Shown here: one piece after another, positions 54,318 through 63,631 of the stretch
Layout of the letters: each line of letters begins with the position of its first letter
Position numbering within the stretch: position 1 is the first letter of the stretch
Assembly: GCA_013348845.1 (NCBI GenBank)
Contig: CP054675.1
Span: 2,303,501-2,367,500, forward strand
Source: Candidatus Tepidiaquacella proteinivora
GTDB taxonomy: Bacteria > Bacteroidota > Ignavibacteria > Tepidaquicellales > Tepidaquicellaceae
Reading direction: 5' to 3'
Length of the DNA stretch: 64,000 nucleotides
The notes under the pieces: model-generated
The model's database searches: none
Seen by the model: the letters and a program-made list of their open reading frames with translations, nothing else
Told to the model about the DNA's origin: nothing
Program-made: the position numbers and the translations under genes

Positions 54318-57300
54318 ATGAAGGATAACAACGAAGTTAATTTATTAATTGAGTTATTGGACAACATTCCTGAAATAGTCATTATTTCAGATTACAATTC
54401 AAATATAGATTATGTTAACCCTTACGGATGTAATATTCTTGGATATTCTAAATCTGATATTGAGGGTAAGTTAATTTTTGAAATCGATGTCAATCTAAAT
54501 AAAAAGAAATTTAAAACTTTGCTAAAAGATGTTAAGACAAACAAAAAGTTAGATTATAAAGGCTTGTTACAGAAAAAAGATAATTCAAGAATATCAGTCT
54601 TCGGGAATGTTTATTATGTATGCAATTTTGAGAAGGAAATGCTTGTTATTTTTGCAAAAGATAAATTACTTATAGATAATGACTATTTTAATATTCAGGA
54701 AAGTTTAATTAAATATCATGATTTTGTTGAGAAGAGTATTGAAGGAATATATTACCTGAATTTTGAAAAACCAATAAATACTAAAATTCAGCCCTGGGAG
54801 CAGATAAAAGAATTTTATAAATATGGATATATTTCAGAGTGTAATTTAGCATTTGCAAAAATGTATGGATATAATAGTCCTGATGAGATAACAGGTGTTA
54901 GATTAATTGAAATTCATAATGGCGATAGTAATGAAATCAATATTAATACATTCTTACAATTCATTAATCAAAATTATACTGCTCTTGATGTTGAGACCGA
55001 AGAAGTTGATAGGAATGGACAAATAATATATTTTTCTAATAATTCTTTTGGTATTATTAAAGATAATTTTTTGCAGGGAGTTTGGGGCACACAAATTGAC
55101 ATTACAAAAAGAAAAAAATTTGAGAAACTACAAGATGCTGTGTTTAAAATTGCAGAAGAAACTCATAAAGTAAAAAATCTGAATGAGCTTTTTAAATCCA
55201 TTCATAGTATTATTTGTACCTTGATGCACGGCAAAAATTTTTATATTGCTTTATATAGTGAAGAATCAAATACACTTAAGTTTCCGTATTTTATTGATGA
55301 ATACGATGAATTTATGCCTCCTAAAAAGTTTGGTAAAGGTTTAACTGAATATGTTATAAGAACGGGAATTCCTTTACTTGCTACTCCTGAAAAATTTAAA
55401 AGTTTATTGGATTCAGGAGAGGTTGAACTTATTGGGGTTGATTCAGTTGACTGGTTAGGTGTACCTTTAAAAGTCGAAAATAAAACAATAGGTGTACTGG
55501 CTGTACAATCATATACGAAAGGTGTAAGATATACAATTGAGGATTTAAATATTCTTTCTTATATATCGGAACAAGTTGCCATAGCGATTGAGAGAAAAAT
55601 ATCTGAAGACGCATTGCGTTTAAGTGAAGAGAAATACAGGAATTTTATTGAACAAAGTCTTGAGGGTATATATTTAATTAAATATCAAAAACCGATTGAT
55701 ACTAAACTTCAACCAGAAGAGCAGGTAAACTTAATTATGAAGTATGGAGTTATTTCAGAATGTAATGATTTAATGGTGAAAATGTATGGTTTTAATTCTA
55801 AAAATGATTTATTAGGTAAACGCTTGATTGATTTATATGGTGATAACGGGACAGAAAAAAATTATGATACAATTTTGCAATTTATAAAAAATGGATACAA
55901 AATACAAAATGCAGAAACTTTTGAAATTAATAATAAAGGTGAAAGAGTTTGGTTTTTAAATAATGTAATTGGTATTGTAAAAGATGGAAAATTAGTGTCA
56001 AATTGGGGTTCGCAATTAGATATAACAAAAAGGAAAATTGCTGAGAAAGAAAATAAATATTTACAGGATTTATTTTCTACAGTATCAAAAGCAGAGGAGC
56101 ATTTGATTGTTGAAGAGTCTTTAAATGAAGGAATCTCTAATGCCTTATCAGAAATTGGAATGATAACTAAGGTTAACAGAATATGTCTATATGAAAATTT
56201 TACTCAATGTGAAATAAGAGAAATATATATAAATAAAATTTGTGAGTGGTGTTCTGATGATAAGTATGAGTTAATTAATAATATTAATTATCAGTCTTTT
56301 CCTTTCAAAAGTAAATTAAACTCCTGGTTTAAAGAGCTTTCGTCTGGGAAGAGTATTTGTGGAACAATTAATTCTTTCTCCAATTATGAAAAAGAATTTT
56401 CAGAAGCTCAAAATATAAAATCATTGTTAATACTCCCTGTTTTCATTGACAATAGTTTCTGGGGCATTTTGAGTTTTGAAGACTGTGAATTTGAAAGAGA
56501 ATGGAAAAAAGCCGAAATTGATGCTTTGAAAGTACTTACAAATTCGATAGGTGGTATGATAAAGCAGAAAAGGATTGAAAATGAAATTAAAGAAAAAGAA
56601 TCTGAGATTAGCGCCATTATTTCTGCATTACCAGATATGATTTTCATATTTAATAAATCCGGTGTTTATCTTGACCTTTATGCACCAGATGAGGATTTGT
56701 TATTCTTACCAAAAGAGAAAATTATTGGTAAAAAGTTTCAGGATATTCTTCCAAAGGAAATAGTCCCAGATATTGAGAAAAAGTTTGAAAGAGCATTTAA
56801 AGAAAGAAAAATACAATTTTATGATTATTATTTAGATTTACCTTTTGGCAGAAGATATTTTGAAGCACGTTTGAATTGCTTTAATAACGATAAGATATTA
56901 GCATTAGTTAGTGATATTACAGAAAGAATGAGAGTAATGGAAGATTTAGTTGAAGCTAAAGAGAAAGCTGAGGAAATGAGCAGACTTAAAACTAATTTTC
57001 TTGCTAATATGAGCCATGAGTTAAGAACACCCCTGCATGGTATTCTTGGGTTTGCTCAGATTTTAAATCAAATGACTGAAGATTTATATTTAAAGGAAAT
57101 CGGAGATATTATTTATAAAAGTGGGACAAGATTAATGGATACTTTGAATCAAATTCTCGATTTATCGAGAATTGAATCAAATAAAGTAAGTATAGATTAT
57201 AGAAAAGTTGATATTAATAAACTAATTTTGGAAGTTGTAAGATTATTTGAACAATCAGCCAGAAATAAAAACTTATATATAAAGACAAAATTCCACACTG

Positions 57301-58121
57301 AGGAAATTATAACTGAAACAGATGAGAGAATCCTGTCTGATATATTAAATAATTTAGTAAATAATGCGATTAAGTTCACAAATGAGGGCGGTGTTGTTAT
57401 TGAGTCAGGAGTTGAAGATGGAAATTTCTTTATTAATGTTATTGATACCGGAATAGGTATCCCTGAGGAAAAATATAATATAATATTTCAAGAATTTCGG
57501 CAGGTTAGTGAAGGAATAAGTAGAAGTTTTGAAGGTTCTGGTTTAGGTCTGTCACTTGCTAAAAAATTTACCGAACTTTTAAACGGGGAAATTAAAATAA
57601 AAAGTGAAATTGGTAAAGGTTCAGTTTTTACTGTAACATTCCCAATTTGTTCCGGTAAGATAAAAGAAGAAAATAAAGAAGCTCAAATAAAACATTTTGA
57701 AGATTTAAAAGAGGAAGATTATGTTATAACTGAATCCAAAGAAAAAGGAAAAAAACATAAAAAGTTAAGAAAAATATTATTAGTTGAAAATGATTATGCA
57801 AGTATAGAACTTATTAAACTTTTTCTTAAAGATGATTATATTATTGATGTTGCTTTTACAGGAATTGAAGGATTAGAGAAAGTTAATCGTTCCGATTATG
57901 ACATTATATTAATGGATATAAATCTTGGTACTGGTATGACAGGTACGGAATTAACAAAAAGGATAAGAAATATTAGCTCTTATAAGAAAAAACCTATTAT
58001 TGCGATGACGGCTTTTGCTATAGAAGGGGATAGGGAAGAGTTTATTAAAGCAGGTTGCACACATTACATATCAAAACCGTTCGATAAAGAACAACTGATT
58101 TCTCTTCTGGGAACCTTGTAG
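54318..58121 (+). CDS. Hybrid sensor histidine kinase with multiple PAS/GAF domains and C-terminal receiver
   Basis: 1267 residues, cytoplasmic (no TM segment). Domains in order: PAS (about 1-115), extended PAS (about 130-275), GAF (275-430), second extended PAS (438-575), GAF (590-755), PAS (760-880), HisKA with H900 (NMSHELRTPLHG), HATPase (about 1000-1115, DTGIGIPEEK; GSGLGLS), and a receiver domain with phospho-acceptor D1200 (LMDINLGTG). The extended PAS units are paralogues sharing KPI-TK-QP-EQ and ISECN motifs, so PAS-GAF was duplicated. Phosphate can pass from H900 to D1200, and on to an unseen phosphotransfer partner. No response-regulator gene is adjacent. Confidence 0.93.
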   Translation: MKDNNEVNLLIELLDNIPEIVIISDYNSNIDYVNPYGCNILGYSKSDIEGKLIFEIDVNLNKKKFKTLLKDVKTNKKLDYKGLLQKKDNSRISVFGNVYYVCNFEKEMLVIFAKDKLLIDNDYFNIQESLIKYHDFVEKSIEGIYYLNFEKPINTKIQPWEQIKEFYKYGYISECNLAFAKMYGYNSPDEITGVRLIEIHNGDSNEININTFLQFINQNYTALDVETEEVDRNGQIIYFSNNSFGIIKDNFLQGVWGTQIDITKRKKFEKLQDAVFKIAEETHKVKNLNELFKSIHSIICTLMHGKNFYIALYSEESNTLKFPYFIDEYDEFMPPKKFGKGLTEYVIRTGIPLLATPEKFKSLLDSGEVELIGVDSVDWLGVPLKVENKTIGVLAVQSYTKGVRYTIEDLNILSYISEQVAIAIERKISEDALRLSEEKYRNFIEQSLEGIYLIKYQKPIDTKLQPEEQVNLIMKYGVISECNDLMVKMYGFNSKNDLLGKRLIDLYGDNGTEKNYDTILQFIKNGYKIQNAETFEINNKGERVWFLNNVIGIVKDGKLVSNWGSQLDITKRKIAEKENKYLQDLFSTVSKAEEHLIVEESLNEGISNALSEIGMITKVNRICLYENFTQCEIREIYINKICEWCSDDKYELINNINYQSFPFKSKLNSWFKELSSGKSICGTINSFSNYEKEFSEAQNIKSLLILPVFIDNSFWGILSFEDCEFEREWKKAEIDALKVLTNSIGGMIKQKRIENEIKEKESEISAIISALPDMIFIFNKSGVYLDLYAPDEDLLFLPKEKIIGKKFQDILPKEIVPDIEKKFERAFKERKIQFYDYYLDLPFGRRYFEARLNCFNNDKILALVSDITERMRVMEDLVEAKEKAEEMSRLKTNFLANMSHELRTPLHGILGFAQILNQMTEDLYLKEIGDIIYKSGTRLMDTLNQILDLSRIESNKVSIDYRKVDINKLILEVVRLFEQSARNKNLYIKTKFHTEEIITETDERILSDILNNLVNNAIKFTNEGGVVIESGVEDGNFFINVIDTGIGIPEEKYNIIFQEFRQVSEGISRSFEGSGLGLSLAKKFTELLNGEIKIKSEIGKGSVFTVTFPICSGKIKEENKEAQIKHFEDLKEEDYVITESKEKGKKHKKLRKILLVENDYASIELIKLFLKDDYIIDVAFTGIEGLEKVNRSDYDIILMDINLGTGMTGTELTKRIRNISSYKKKPIIAMTAFAIEGDREEFIKAGCTHYISKPFDKEQLISLLGTL

Positions 58122-58180
58122 TAATTAATAACTTAAAAATTTGGGTTATATTAAAAATAGGAATTATTATTATTATTAAC

Positions 58181-58717
58181 TTATAATTCTAATCTCTTAT
58201 CTTTTTTCATAGCATTAATTATATGTTGAATGTGAGTATTTAAATCGGAATTAATTTCTTCAACTCCTTTTTTTATGTCATCCCGATTTACATTCCTTGC
58301 AAAAGCTTTATCTTTCATTTTCTTAATAACACCTTTTACTTCGACTTCCTGTAATCCACCGGGTTTCATTAAAGCGTATGCAGTAACAAGACCGGTGATT
58401 TCGTCACATGCAAATAAATATTTTGATATTAGAGAGTCTCTTGGAACATTTGTTCTTTCCGGGTATGCATGAGAAAGAATAATATTAATAAATTCTTCAT
58501 CATATCCTGCTTCCTTCAGAATAGGGACAGAAGTGTTTGGATGAGTGTCAGGATACATTTCCCAGTCAATATCATGCAACAAGCCTACTTCTCCCCATTT
58601 TTTTATATCCTCATTCATTAATTCAGCATAGTATTTCATACAGGTTTCAACTGCGTAACAGTGCTTTATAAGATTTTCATTCTTAATGTAATTTCTTAGT
58701 AATTCTTCTGGATTCAT
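58181..58717 (-). CDS. HD-domain phosphohydrolase-like protein
   Basis: 178 residues. HD superfamily metal-binding residues are visible: H19 in LIKHCYAVE, H48-D49 in LLHDIDWE, a second His in DTHPNTSVPILKEAGYD and a third in IILSHAYPE. Substrate cannot be told; many relatives act on nucleotides. It is convergent with the hybrid kinase gene (59-nt gap) and divergent from the next small secreted gene. Confidence 0.85.
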   Translation of the reverse strand: MNPEELLRNYIKNENLIKHCYAVETCMKYYAELMNEDIKKWGEVGLLHDIDWEMYPDTHPNTSVPILKEAGYDEEFINIILSHAYPERTNVPRDSLISKYLFACDEITGLVTAYALMKPGGLQEVEVKGVIKKMKDKAFARNVNRDDIKKGVEEINSDLNTHIQHIINAMKKDKRLEL

Positions 58718-58820
58718 TTTGATGGAACTTTATGTGTTTATTATTTGTATAATATGTTATAAATTACATAAAAGTAATATGGCTCTTTTTTAAAATTAAA
58801 TAATTATGAAAGGAAACAAA

Positions 58821-59228
58821 ATGGCAAAAAAAATTCTAATTTGTGTTTTTTTAATCACTACAATCTTCTTGTTGAACAGTAGTTCATATTCTCAAACACT
58901 TTATTTCTGTGAAGGGGTTGATAAAAGAGGAAATCCAATTAATGAAAGCCAGACATTTTACATACCAAGTGGCGGTGGTTATTTATATTTTTTAGTCCAT
59001 GTTCCTTATGAAATAGGATGCAATAAGGTCTATTATGATATTTATGAAGTCGATGATTATTATAATGAAACTTATAATACAACCATCACACAAGATGATA
59101 TGAGACCAAGTTGGACCTGGTTCTGGAAAAAGGTTACTTTTTATTATCCGGGGTATTATCATATTTATGTAAGAGATTGTAATGGATACAACTTAACATC
59201 TTCATATCTTGATATTTATTATAAGTAA
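58821..59228 (+). CDS. Small secreted protein of unknown function
   Basis: 135 residues from ATG 58821 (an ATG at 58806 adds five residues, but the AAAGGAA at 58809-58815 is placed for the 58821 start). Signal peptide to about SSSYSQ. The mature domain of about 110 residues is rich in tyrosine and aromatic beta strands (GGYLYFLVHVPYEIG; YYDIYEVDDYYNETY; PGYYHIYVRDCNGY), like a single Ig-like beta-sandwich with cysteines at about 31, 66 and 120. No family recognised. Confidence 0.65.
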   Translation: MAKKILICVFLITTIFLLNSSSYSQTLYFCEGVDKRGNPINESQTFYIPSGGGYLYFLVHVPYEIGCNKVYYDIYEVDDYYNETYNTTITQDDMRPSWTWFWKKVTFYYPGYYHIYVRDCNGYNLTSSYLDIYYK

Positions 59229-59236
59229 TTAGAACT

Positions 59237-59285
59237 AAAACCGGATATTTAAAGTATTTTTTTGATTTGCTTTATATCCGGTTTT
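59237..59285. terminator. bidirectional terminator overlapping the mtnA 3' end
   Basis: Perfect 12-bp stem AAAACCGGATAT (59237-59248) with ATATCCGGTTTT (59274-59285) and a 25-nt loop. The right arm lies inside the last codons of mtnA and the loop includes its stop codon, so one hairpin may serve both convergent genes. Confidence 0.75.
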
Positions 59286-60346
59286 ATTATTCCTCTATCT
59301 GTTATTAATGCAGTTACAAGGCGGGAAGGTGTTATATCAAATCCAAAATTTTTAGCTTTACTTTTTGGGGAAGAGATTAATATTTTTTTAATTCCATTAT
59401 AATAACCTGTTATATATTTTACCTCGTCTTCTTCCCTTTCTTCAATGGGAATTTCATTTAATGCATCTTTAATTTTTATATCGAGTGAACTAACTGGTAA
59501 AGCGACATAAAAGGGGATTTTATTATCATAAGCTGCAAGCGCTGTTTTGTATGTCCCTATTTTATTACAAACATCACCCTTTATAGTTGTTCTATCAGAT
59601 CCTACAATTACTAAATCTACCAAACCTTTCTGTATAATAAAGCCACCTGCATTATCTGTTATAATGGTATGTGGTATGTTATTATGAAAAAGTTCCCATG
59701 CAGTAAGTTTAGCTCCTTGATTTCTTGGTCTTGTTTCTTCTACCCATACATGCATTTTAATCCCTTTTTCTTTTGCAAAATATATCGGTGCAAGAGCTGT
59801 TCCATAGTCAATGCATGCAAGCCATCCAGCATTACAATGAGTTAATATATTTATTTGTTTATACTTTTTTCTTTTATATAAATCTTCTATTATTTTTAAC
59901 CCGTATTGTCCTATCTTATAACTTGCCAATTCTTCTTCTTTAGAAATTGAGATAGCATTTTTTAGAACAGCTTCTAACTTTTTATCTGGCTCTTGTTCTG
60001 AATTATAAGCTACTAATGATCTGTTGATAGCATATTTAAGATTAATGGCGGTAGGTCTCGTCTTTAGAATTTTTTCTGATTTCTTTATTACATAATTATC
60101 TAATTTTCTACCTGAGTAAGCTTTCTTTATTCCTTCTTTTACTGAAAGATAAACCCCAAATGCGGCAGCAACACCTATGATTGGAGCTCCCCTTAATGTC
60201 ATTTTTTTTATAGCATTTGCGATATCATCAGATGATTTTAAAGAAATTATTCTAAATTTGAATGGTATTAAATTCTGGTCAACTGTTTTTATTTTTCCAC
60301 TTCCATCAAGCCAGATTGTTTTATAACTTTTCCCGTTAACAAGCAT
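59249..60346 (-). CDS. mtnA: Methylthioribose-1-phosphate isomerase
   Basis: 365 residues of the eIF-2B-related isomerase family. Signatures include RGAPIIGVAAAFG (about 52-64), the catalytic Cys in LTHCNAG (C171) and the catalytic Asp in VGSDR (D251), with VEETRPRNQGAKLTAWEL. It converts 5-methylthioribose 1-phosphate to the ribulose form in methionine salvage, although some relatives act on other pentose phosphates. It is the second gene of a pair, 3 nt behind a radical SAM gene on the minus strand; no other mtn gene is nearby. Confidence 0.93.
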   Translation of the reverse strand: MLVNGKSYKTIWLDGSGKIKTVDQNLIPFKFRIISLKSSDDIANAIKKMTLRGAPIIGVAAAFGVYLSVKEGIKKAYSGRKLDNYVIKKSEKILKTRPTAINLKYAINRSLVAYNSEQEPDKKLEAVLKNAISISKEEELASYKIGQYGLKIIEDLYKRKKYKQINILTHCNAGWLACIDYGTALAPIYFAKEKGIKMHVWVEETRPRNQGAKLTAWELFHNNIPHTIITDNAGGFIIQKGLVDLVIVGSDRTTIKGDVCNKIGTYKTALAAYDNKIPFYVALPVSSLDIKIKDALNEIPIEEREEDEVKYITGYYNGIKKILISSPKSKAKNFGFDITPSRLVTALITDRGIIKPDIKQIKKIL

Positions 60347-60349
60347 GAA

Positions 60350-61591
60350 TTAATTCTTTTGGTATTTATTCCGTTGCTTTTCTATTATTTCTCTTAGATT
60401 TTTTGGATATGCTTGTACATTAAATCCATAATTGAGCTGTTCTTCCATTCTGCACGACCATACAAGTTTTCCATTCCAGATTGTTATGTCCGGACATCCG
60501 TCACACATATTTTGCCTACCATCTTCAAGAATATCTATTGGTTGAATTATCATAATTGATTGCGAGTATAATTTACGGAATAAGTTGAGTGGGTTACGAT
60601 AATATTTAAAGAATATTTTCCTGAGTCTTTTATCAAATGCACCTAATAATAATAATGAACGTCCTTTTGCCTGGGTTTTCGGTCTTGCATAAGCAAGATA
60701 TCTTCCTGTAAATAAATGATGAAAAGTTTGTATTATTTCTATTCCTTTACATCCTAAATAACCATATCTTCTTTTTTTATTTGCTAGTTTAACTGATAGT
60801 AACCATTTAAAAGATTCAGGGTCACTGGTTCCGTTTAAGTAAGCGCAACTGTCAAATTCTGGATCTTCCTTTTTAATTAATTCGTATATCTCTTCCGCTT
60901 TAATGTCAACTACATTTTCAGGTTGAATATTATAGACTAATTCATTTGAGTTGATTTCAACAGGACCGATATAAAAATCAAAAAGATTATTATTTGCCAT
61001 TCTATATAAAATAAAAACCATTACTTGTACTATATCAATATTTTGCTCAGCCCATTTTACCATACCAGGTATATATTGCATTGTATCTCTATAAACTGTG
61101 GAATTAAACGAACAGGATATATCACCAACTTCACTTAACATTTTTGCAAAATGATATCTTAGTTCATTCAATTGGAGTTCGTTTGCATCTTTCCATCCGG
61201 GACGCCCTTGCTTGCTATCTATGTGGAAAGTAAAACCGAAAACTCCTGCTTTCTTAAGTTCCTTCAGAAAATCTTTCGTGAGAATATGACCATTAGTATT
61301 TATTATTGGCTTTAAACCGTAATTTTTAATTTCTTTCACTATATCTATTATATTGGGATGTAATAGTGGTTCTCCACCCGCTATGGAAATACCATCTGTT
61401 CTTCTGTATTGATTTAATAATCTGATTTCTTCTTTTATCTCTTCTAATGGTTTGTGACCATCCATTTCGTTTTTTCTATAACAGCCGAGGCAAGCAAGAT
61501 TGCATTTTGATGTTGGCTCTAACCATGTAATTGAGTTGTCTGTTAAGTTCCAGGGCAATCTATAATAATTCTGATGATTTAACTTAATCAT
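60350..61591 (-). CDS. Radical SAM protein, SPASM-like C-terminus
   Basis: 413 residues. The 4Fe-4S motif CNLACLGC gives C30, C34 and C37, followed by the GGEPLLHPNIIDIV SAM-binding stretch. The C-terminal MCDGCPD and SCRMEE cysteines near 380-400 indicate an additional cluster or SPASM/twitch-like domain. Its substrate cannot be deduced. It lies 3 nt upstream of mtnA, so a joint role in thiosugar or sulfur metabolism is conceivable but not shown. Confidence 0.88.
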   Translation of the reverse strand: MIKLNHQNYYRLPWNLTDNSITWLEPTSKCNLACLGCYRKNEMDGHKPLEEIKEEIRLLNQYRRTDGISIAGGEPLLHPNIIDIVKEIKNYGLKPIINTNGHILTKDFLKELKKAGVFGFTFHIDSKQGRPGWKDANELQLNELRYHFAKMLSEVGDISCSFNSTVYRDTMQYIPGMVKWAEQNIDIVQVMVFILYRMANNNLFDFYIGPVEINSNELVYNIQPENVVDIKAEEIYELIKKEDPEFDSCAYLNGTSDPESFKWLLSVKLANKKRRYGYLGCKGIEIIQTFHHLFTGRYLAYARPKTQAKGRSLLLLGAFDKRLRKIFFKYYRNPLNLFRKLYSQSIMIIQPIDILEDGRQNMCDGCPDITIWNGKLVWSCRMEEQLNYGFNVQAYPKNLREIIEKQRNKYQKN

Positions 61592-61721
61592 AACTCTTTC
61601 TTTTGTTTTTAAACTTTGTTTTAAATATATAATTAAAATCTCTTTTAAGCAATTATTAAATAAATACTTTTATTTATATTAAATTTATGTTAAATTTAAT
61701 TTATATTCAAGAGGACCTTTT

Positions 61722-62435
61722 ATGGAGAGTGATTTTACATTTGAAAAATTAAAAGAATATTTTAATAAGAAAGCACATATTGGGAAAGAACATTTGTTTC
61801 AAAGAGAAGAGGTAATTCAACCTTTTATAACTATTTCAAGAGAGACCGGAGCTAGAGGGATTACGATTGGGGAGAAATTGGTCTCTTACCTGAATGAATA
61901 TGATACGGATAGAAAGAGCAATTGGATTCTTTTTGATAAAAATTTGTTAGAAAAAGTTAGTGAAGATCATAAATTGTCTTCAGAAATAATCAATCTGATA
62001 CCAGAAAAAAAAATTCCTGAAATGCAAGGAATAATTGAACAATTCTTTGGCTTACATCCTTCTATGACAAGAATTAATCAGAAAGTAAGTGAAACAATAA
62101 TTAGACTTGCAACTATGGGCTGCGTTGTAATTATTGGAAGAGGTGCAAATATTATAACAAGAAAATTGAAGAAAGGTTTGCATATTCGGCTTATTTCATC
62201 GCTCGAAAAAAAGGTTGAAAATATAATGAATATATTTAATATCGATAGAAATAATGCAATAAAATTTATTAAAAAAGAGGATAAGGATAGAACAGATTAT
62301 ATTAAAAAAAATTTTAATAAAGATATAAATGATCCGCATTTATATTCTATGGTATTAAATCTTTCCATCCTTAATATTGATGATGTAGTCCGAATGATTG
62401 CAGAGCAGGCAATAAAAATGCGAAGTTATAGTTAA
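61722..62435 (+). CDS. Cytidylate kinase-like family protein
   Basis: 237 residues. ITISRETGARGITIGEKL corresponds to the modified P-loop of the cytidylate-kinase-like family (Cytidylate_kin2), followed by CVVIIGRGANIITR and an RTDYIKKNF segment of lid type. These proteins are distinct from true Cmk and their substrate is generally unknown. ATG at 61722 follows an AAGAGGA Shine-Dalgarno. It stands alone. Confidence 0.85.
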   Translation: MESDFTFEKLKEYFNKKAHIGKEHLFQREEVIQPFITISRETGARGITIGEKLVSYLNEYDTDRKSNWILFDKNLLEKVSEDHKLSSEIINLIPEKKIPEMQGIIEQFFGLHPSMTRINQKVSETIIRLATMGCVVIIGRGANIITRKLKKGLHIRLISSLEKKVENIMNIFNIDRNNAIKFIKKEDKDRTDYIKKNFNKDINDPHLYSMVLNLSILNIDDVVRMIAEQAIKMRSYS

Positions 62436-62729
62436 ATAACTATAAATCAATCACTTAATAATATATTAGAATAAAATATAAGGGGGTTGAATGAAATAAA
62501 AATAAAAAAATTCTAAATTTATTTTTTTTCAGAAAAAGTATTAAAAAATACCTATAAAATTTGAACAATAATAAGTATATTTTGATATAATTTTTGCTTA
62601 AAATAAGTTATTAATGTGACATTATGCAACGATGAAAAATTAAGGATAATAAATAAGAAAAATCAAATAAACTTCTGCTTATATTATCCATTCATTTTAA
62701 AAAAATCAATAAAAATTTAATAGTGCAAT
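62436..62729. other. AT-rich spacer, no feature recognised
   Basis: About 290 bp between the cytidylate-kinase-like and zinc-ribbon genes. Only short A/T runs are seen. A TATATTTTG element around 62576 is promoter-like but has no partner at normal spacing. Confidence 0.35.
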
Positions 62730-63605
62730 ATGTATAATTTTATCTCATTAAATGTTAAATGTCCTTTATGCGGAGAATCTTTAATGGATTACGAAAATTT
62801 GGTTGACAATCAACCAAGTATAAAACTAAAAATAAAGATTTATGATAATATTGGTATTATAAGGTTAAGTTCTATTTATGGTAGTTACAATTATATTTGT
62901 GATTTTGAAATAGAAAAGGATTCAGTAGCAAAATTTTTCTGTCCCCATTGTAACAAAATTCTAAATACTGATGAGAAGTGTGGTGTTTGTAGCGCTTCTA
63001 TGGTACCTCTTATATTGGATATAGGTGGGAAAGTAGCAATTTGTTCGAGAGCAGGATGTAAAAATCATCTCGTCGAATTTGAAGATTTATCACAGGCATT
63101 AACAAAACTATATCAGGAATATGGTTATCAGGTGAAAAATGTTGAACAGGAAATCTTAACACCAAAAGAAGAAAAAACAGTTAAAGAAGAAGTTGATGAG
63201 GACAAGGAAATAATTGAAACAGGTACCTATCTTAATGCTTATTGTCCCTATTGCAAACATAGTTTGAATGAAGAAGATATGTTGAAACTGAAAATAATTA
63301 ATGAAAGAAATGAAGAAGGTTATGTGTTTTTAAGTCCTTATTTAAATGTTTTCTCTTCAAAATCAACAATCTTTTTACAGGAAGATAAAGTTGTAAATGA
63401 TGTTAAATGTCCGCATTGTGAAGAAAGTTTAATATTAAAGGAAAAGAAATGTGAAATTTGTAATTCACCTGTGGCTGTTATATCTATTAGTGCCCGTACT
63501 AAGTTAATAGACTTTTATATTTGTTCAAAGAAAGGTTGTAGATGGCATGGATTGAGTGAAGATGATATAAATGAGATAAAATTAGAAGATAGTATGGAAT
63601 GGTAA
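62730..63605 (+). CDS. Duplicated zinc-ribbon protein of unknown function
   Basis: 291 residues, soluble. It contains two copies of one module with eight cysteines each: C11, C14, C71, C74, C84, C87, C105, C110 and C172, C175, C227, C230, C241, C244, C265, C270. Each module reads CPxC, CPHC, CxxC, CSxxGC, which should form two zinc ribbons. The modules are joined by a Glu/Lys-rich linker (about 140-165). The C-terminal tail is acidic. No enzymatic domain is visible. It lies 26 nt upstream of an NfnA/SudB-like gene on the same strand and may be co-transcribed with it. Confidence 0.8.
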   Translation: MYNFISLNVKCPLCGESLMDYENLVDNQPSIKLKIKIYDNIGIIRLSSIYGSYNYICDFEIEKDSVAKFFCPHCNKILNTDEKCGVCSASMVPLILDIGGKVAICSRAGCKNHLVEFEDLSQALTKLYQEYGYQVKNVEQEILTPKEEKTVKEEVDEDKEIIETGTYLNAYCPYCKHSLNEEDMLKLKIINERNEEGYVFLSPYLNVFSSKSTIFLQEDKVVNDVKCPHCEESLILKEKKCEICNSPVAVISISARTKLIDFYICSKKGCRWHGLSEDDINEIKLEDSMEW

Positions 63606-63631
63606 TTTATAAAATTTAATTAGAAATACTT

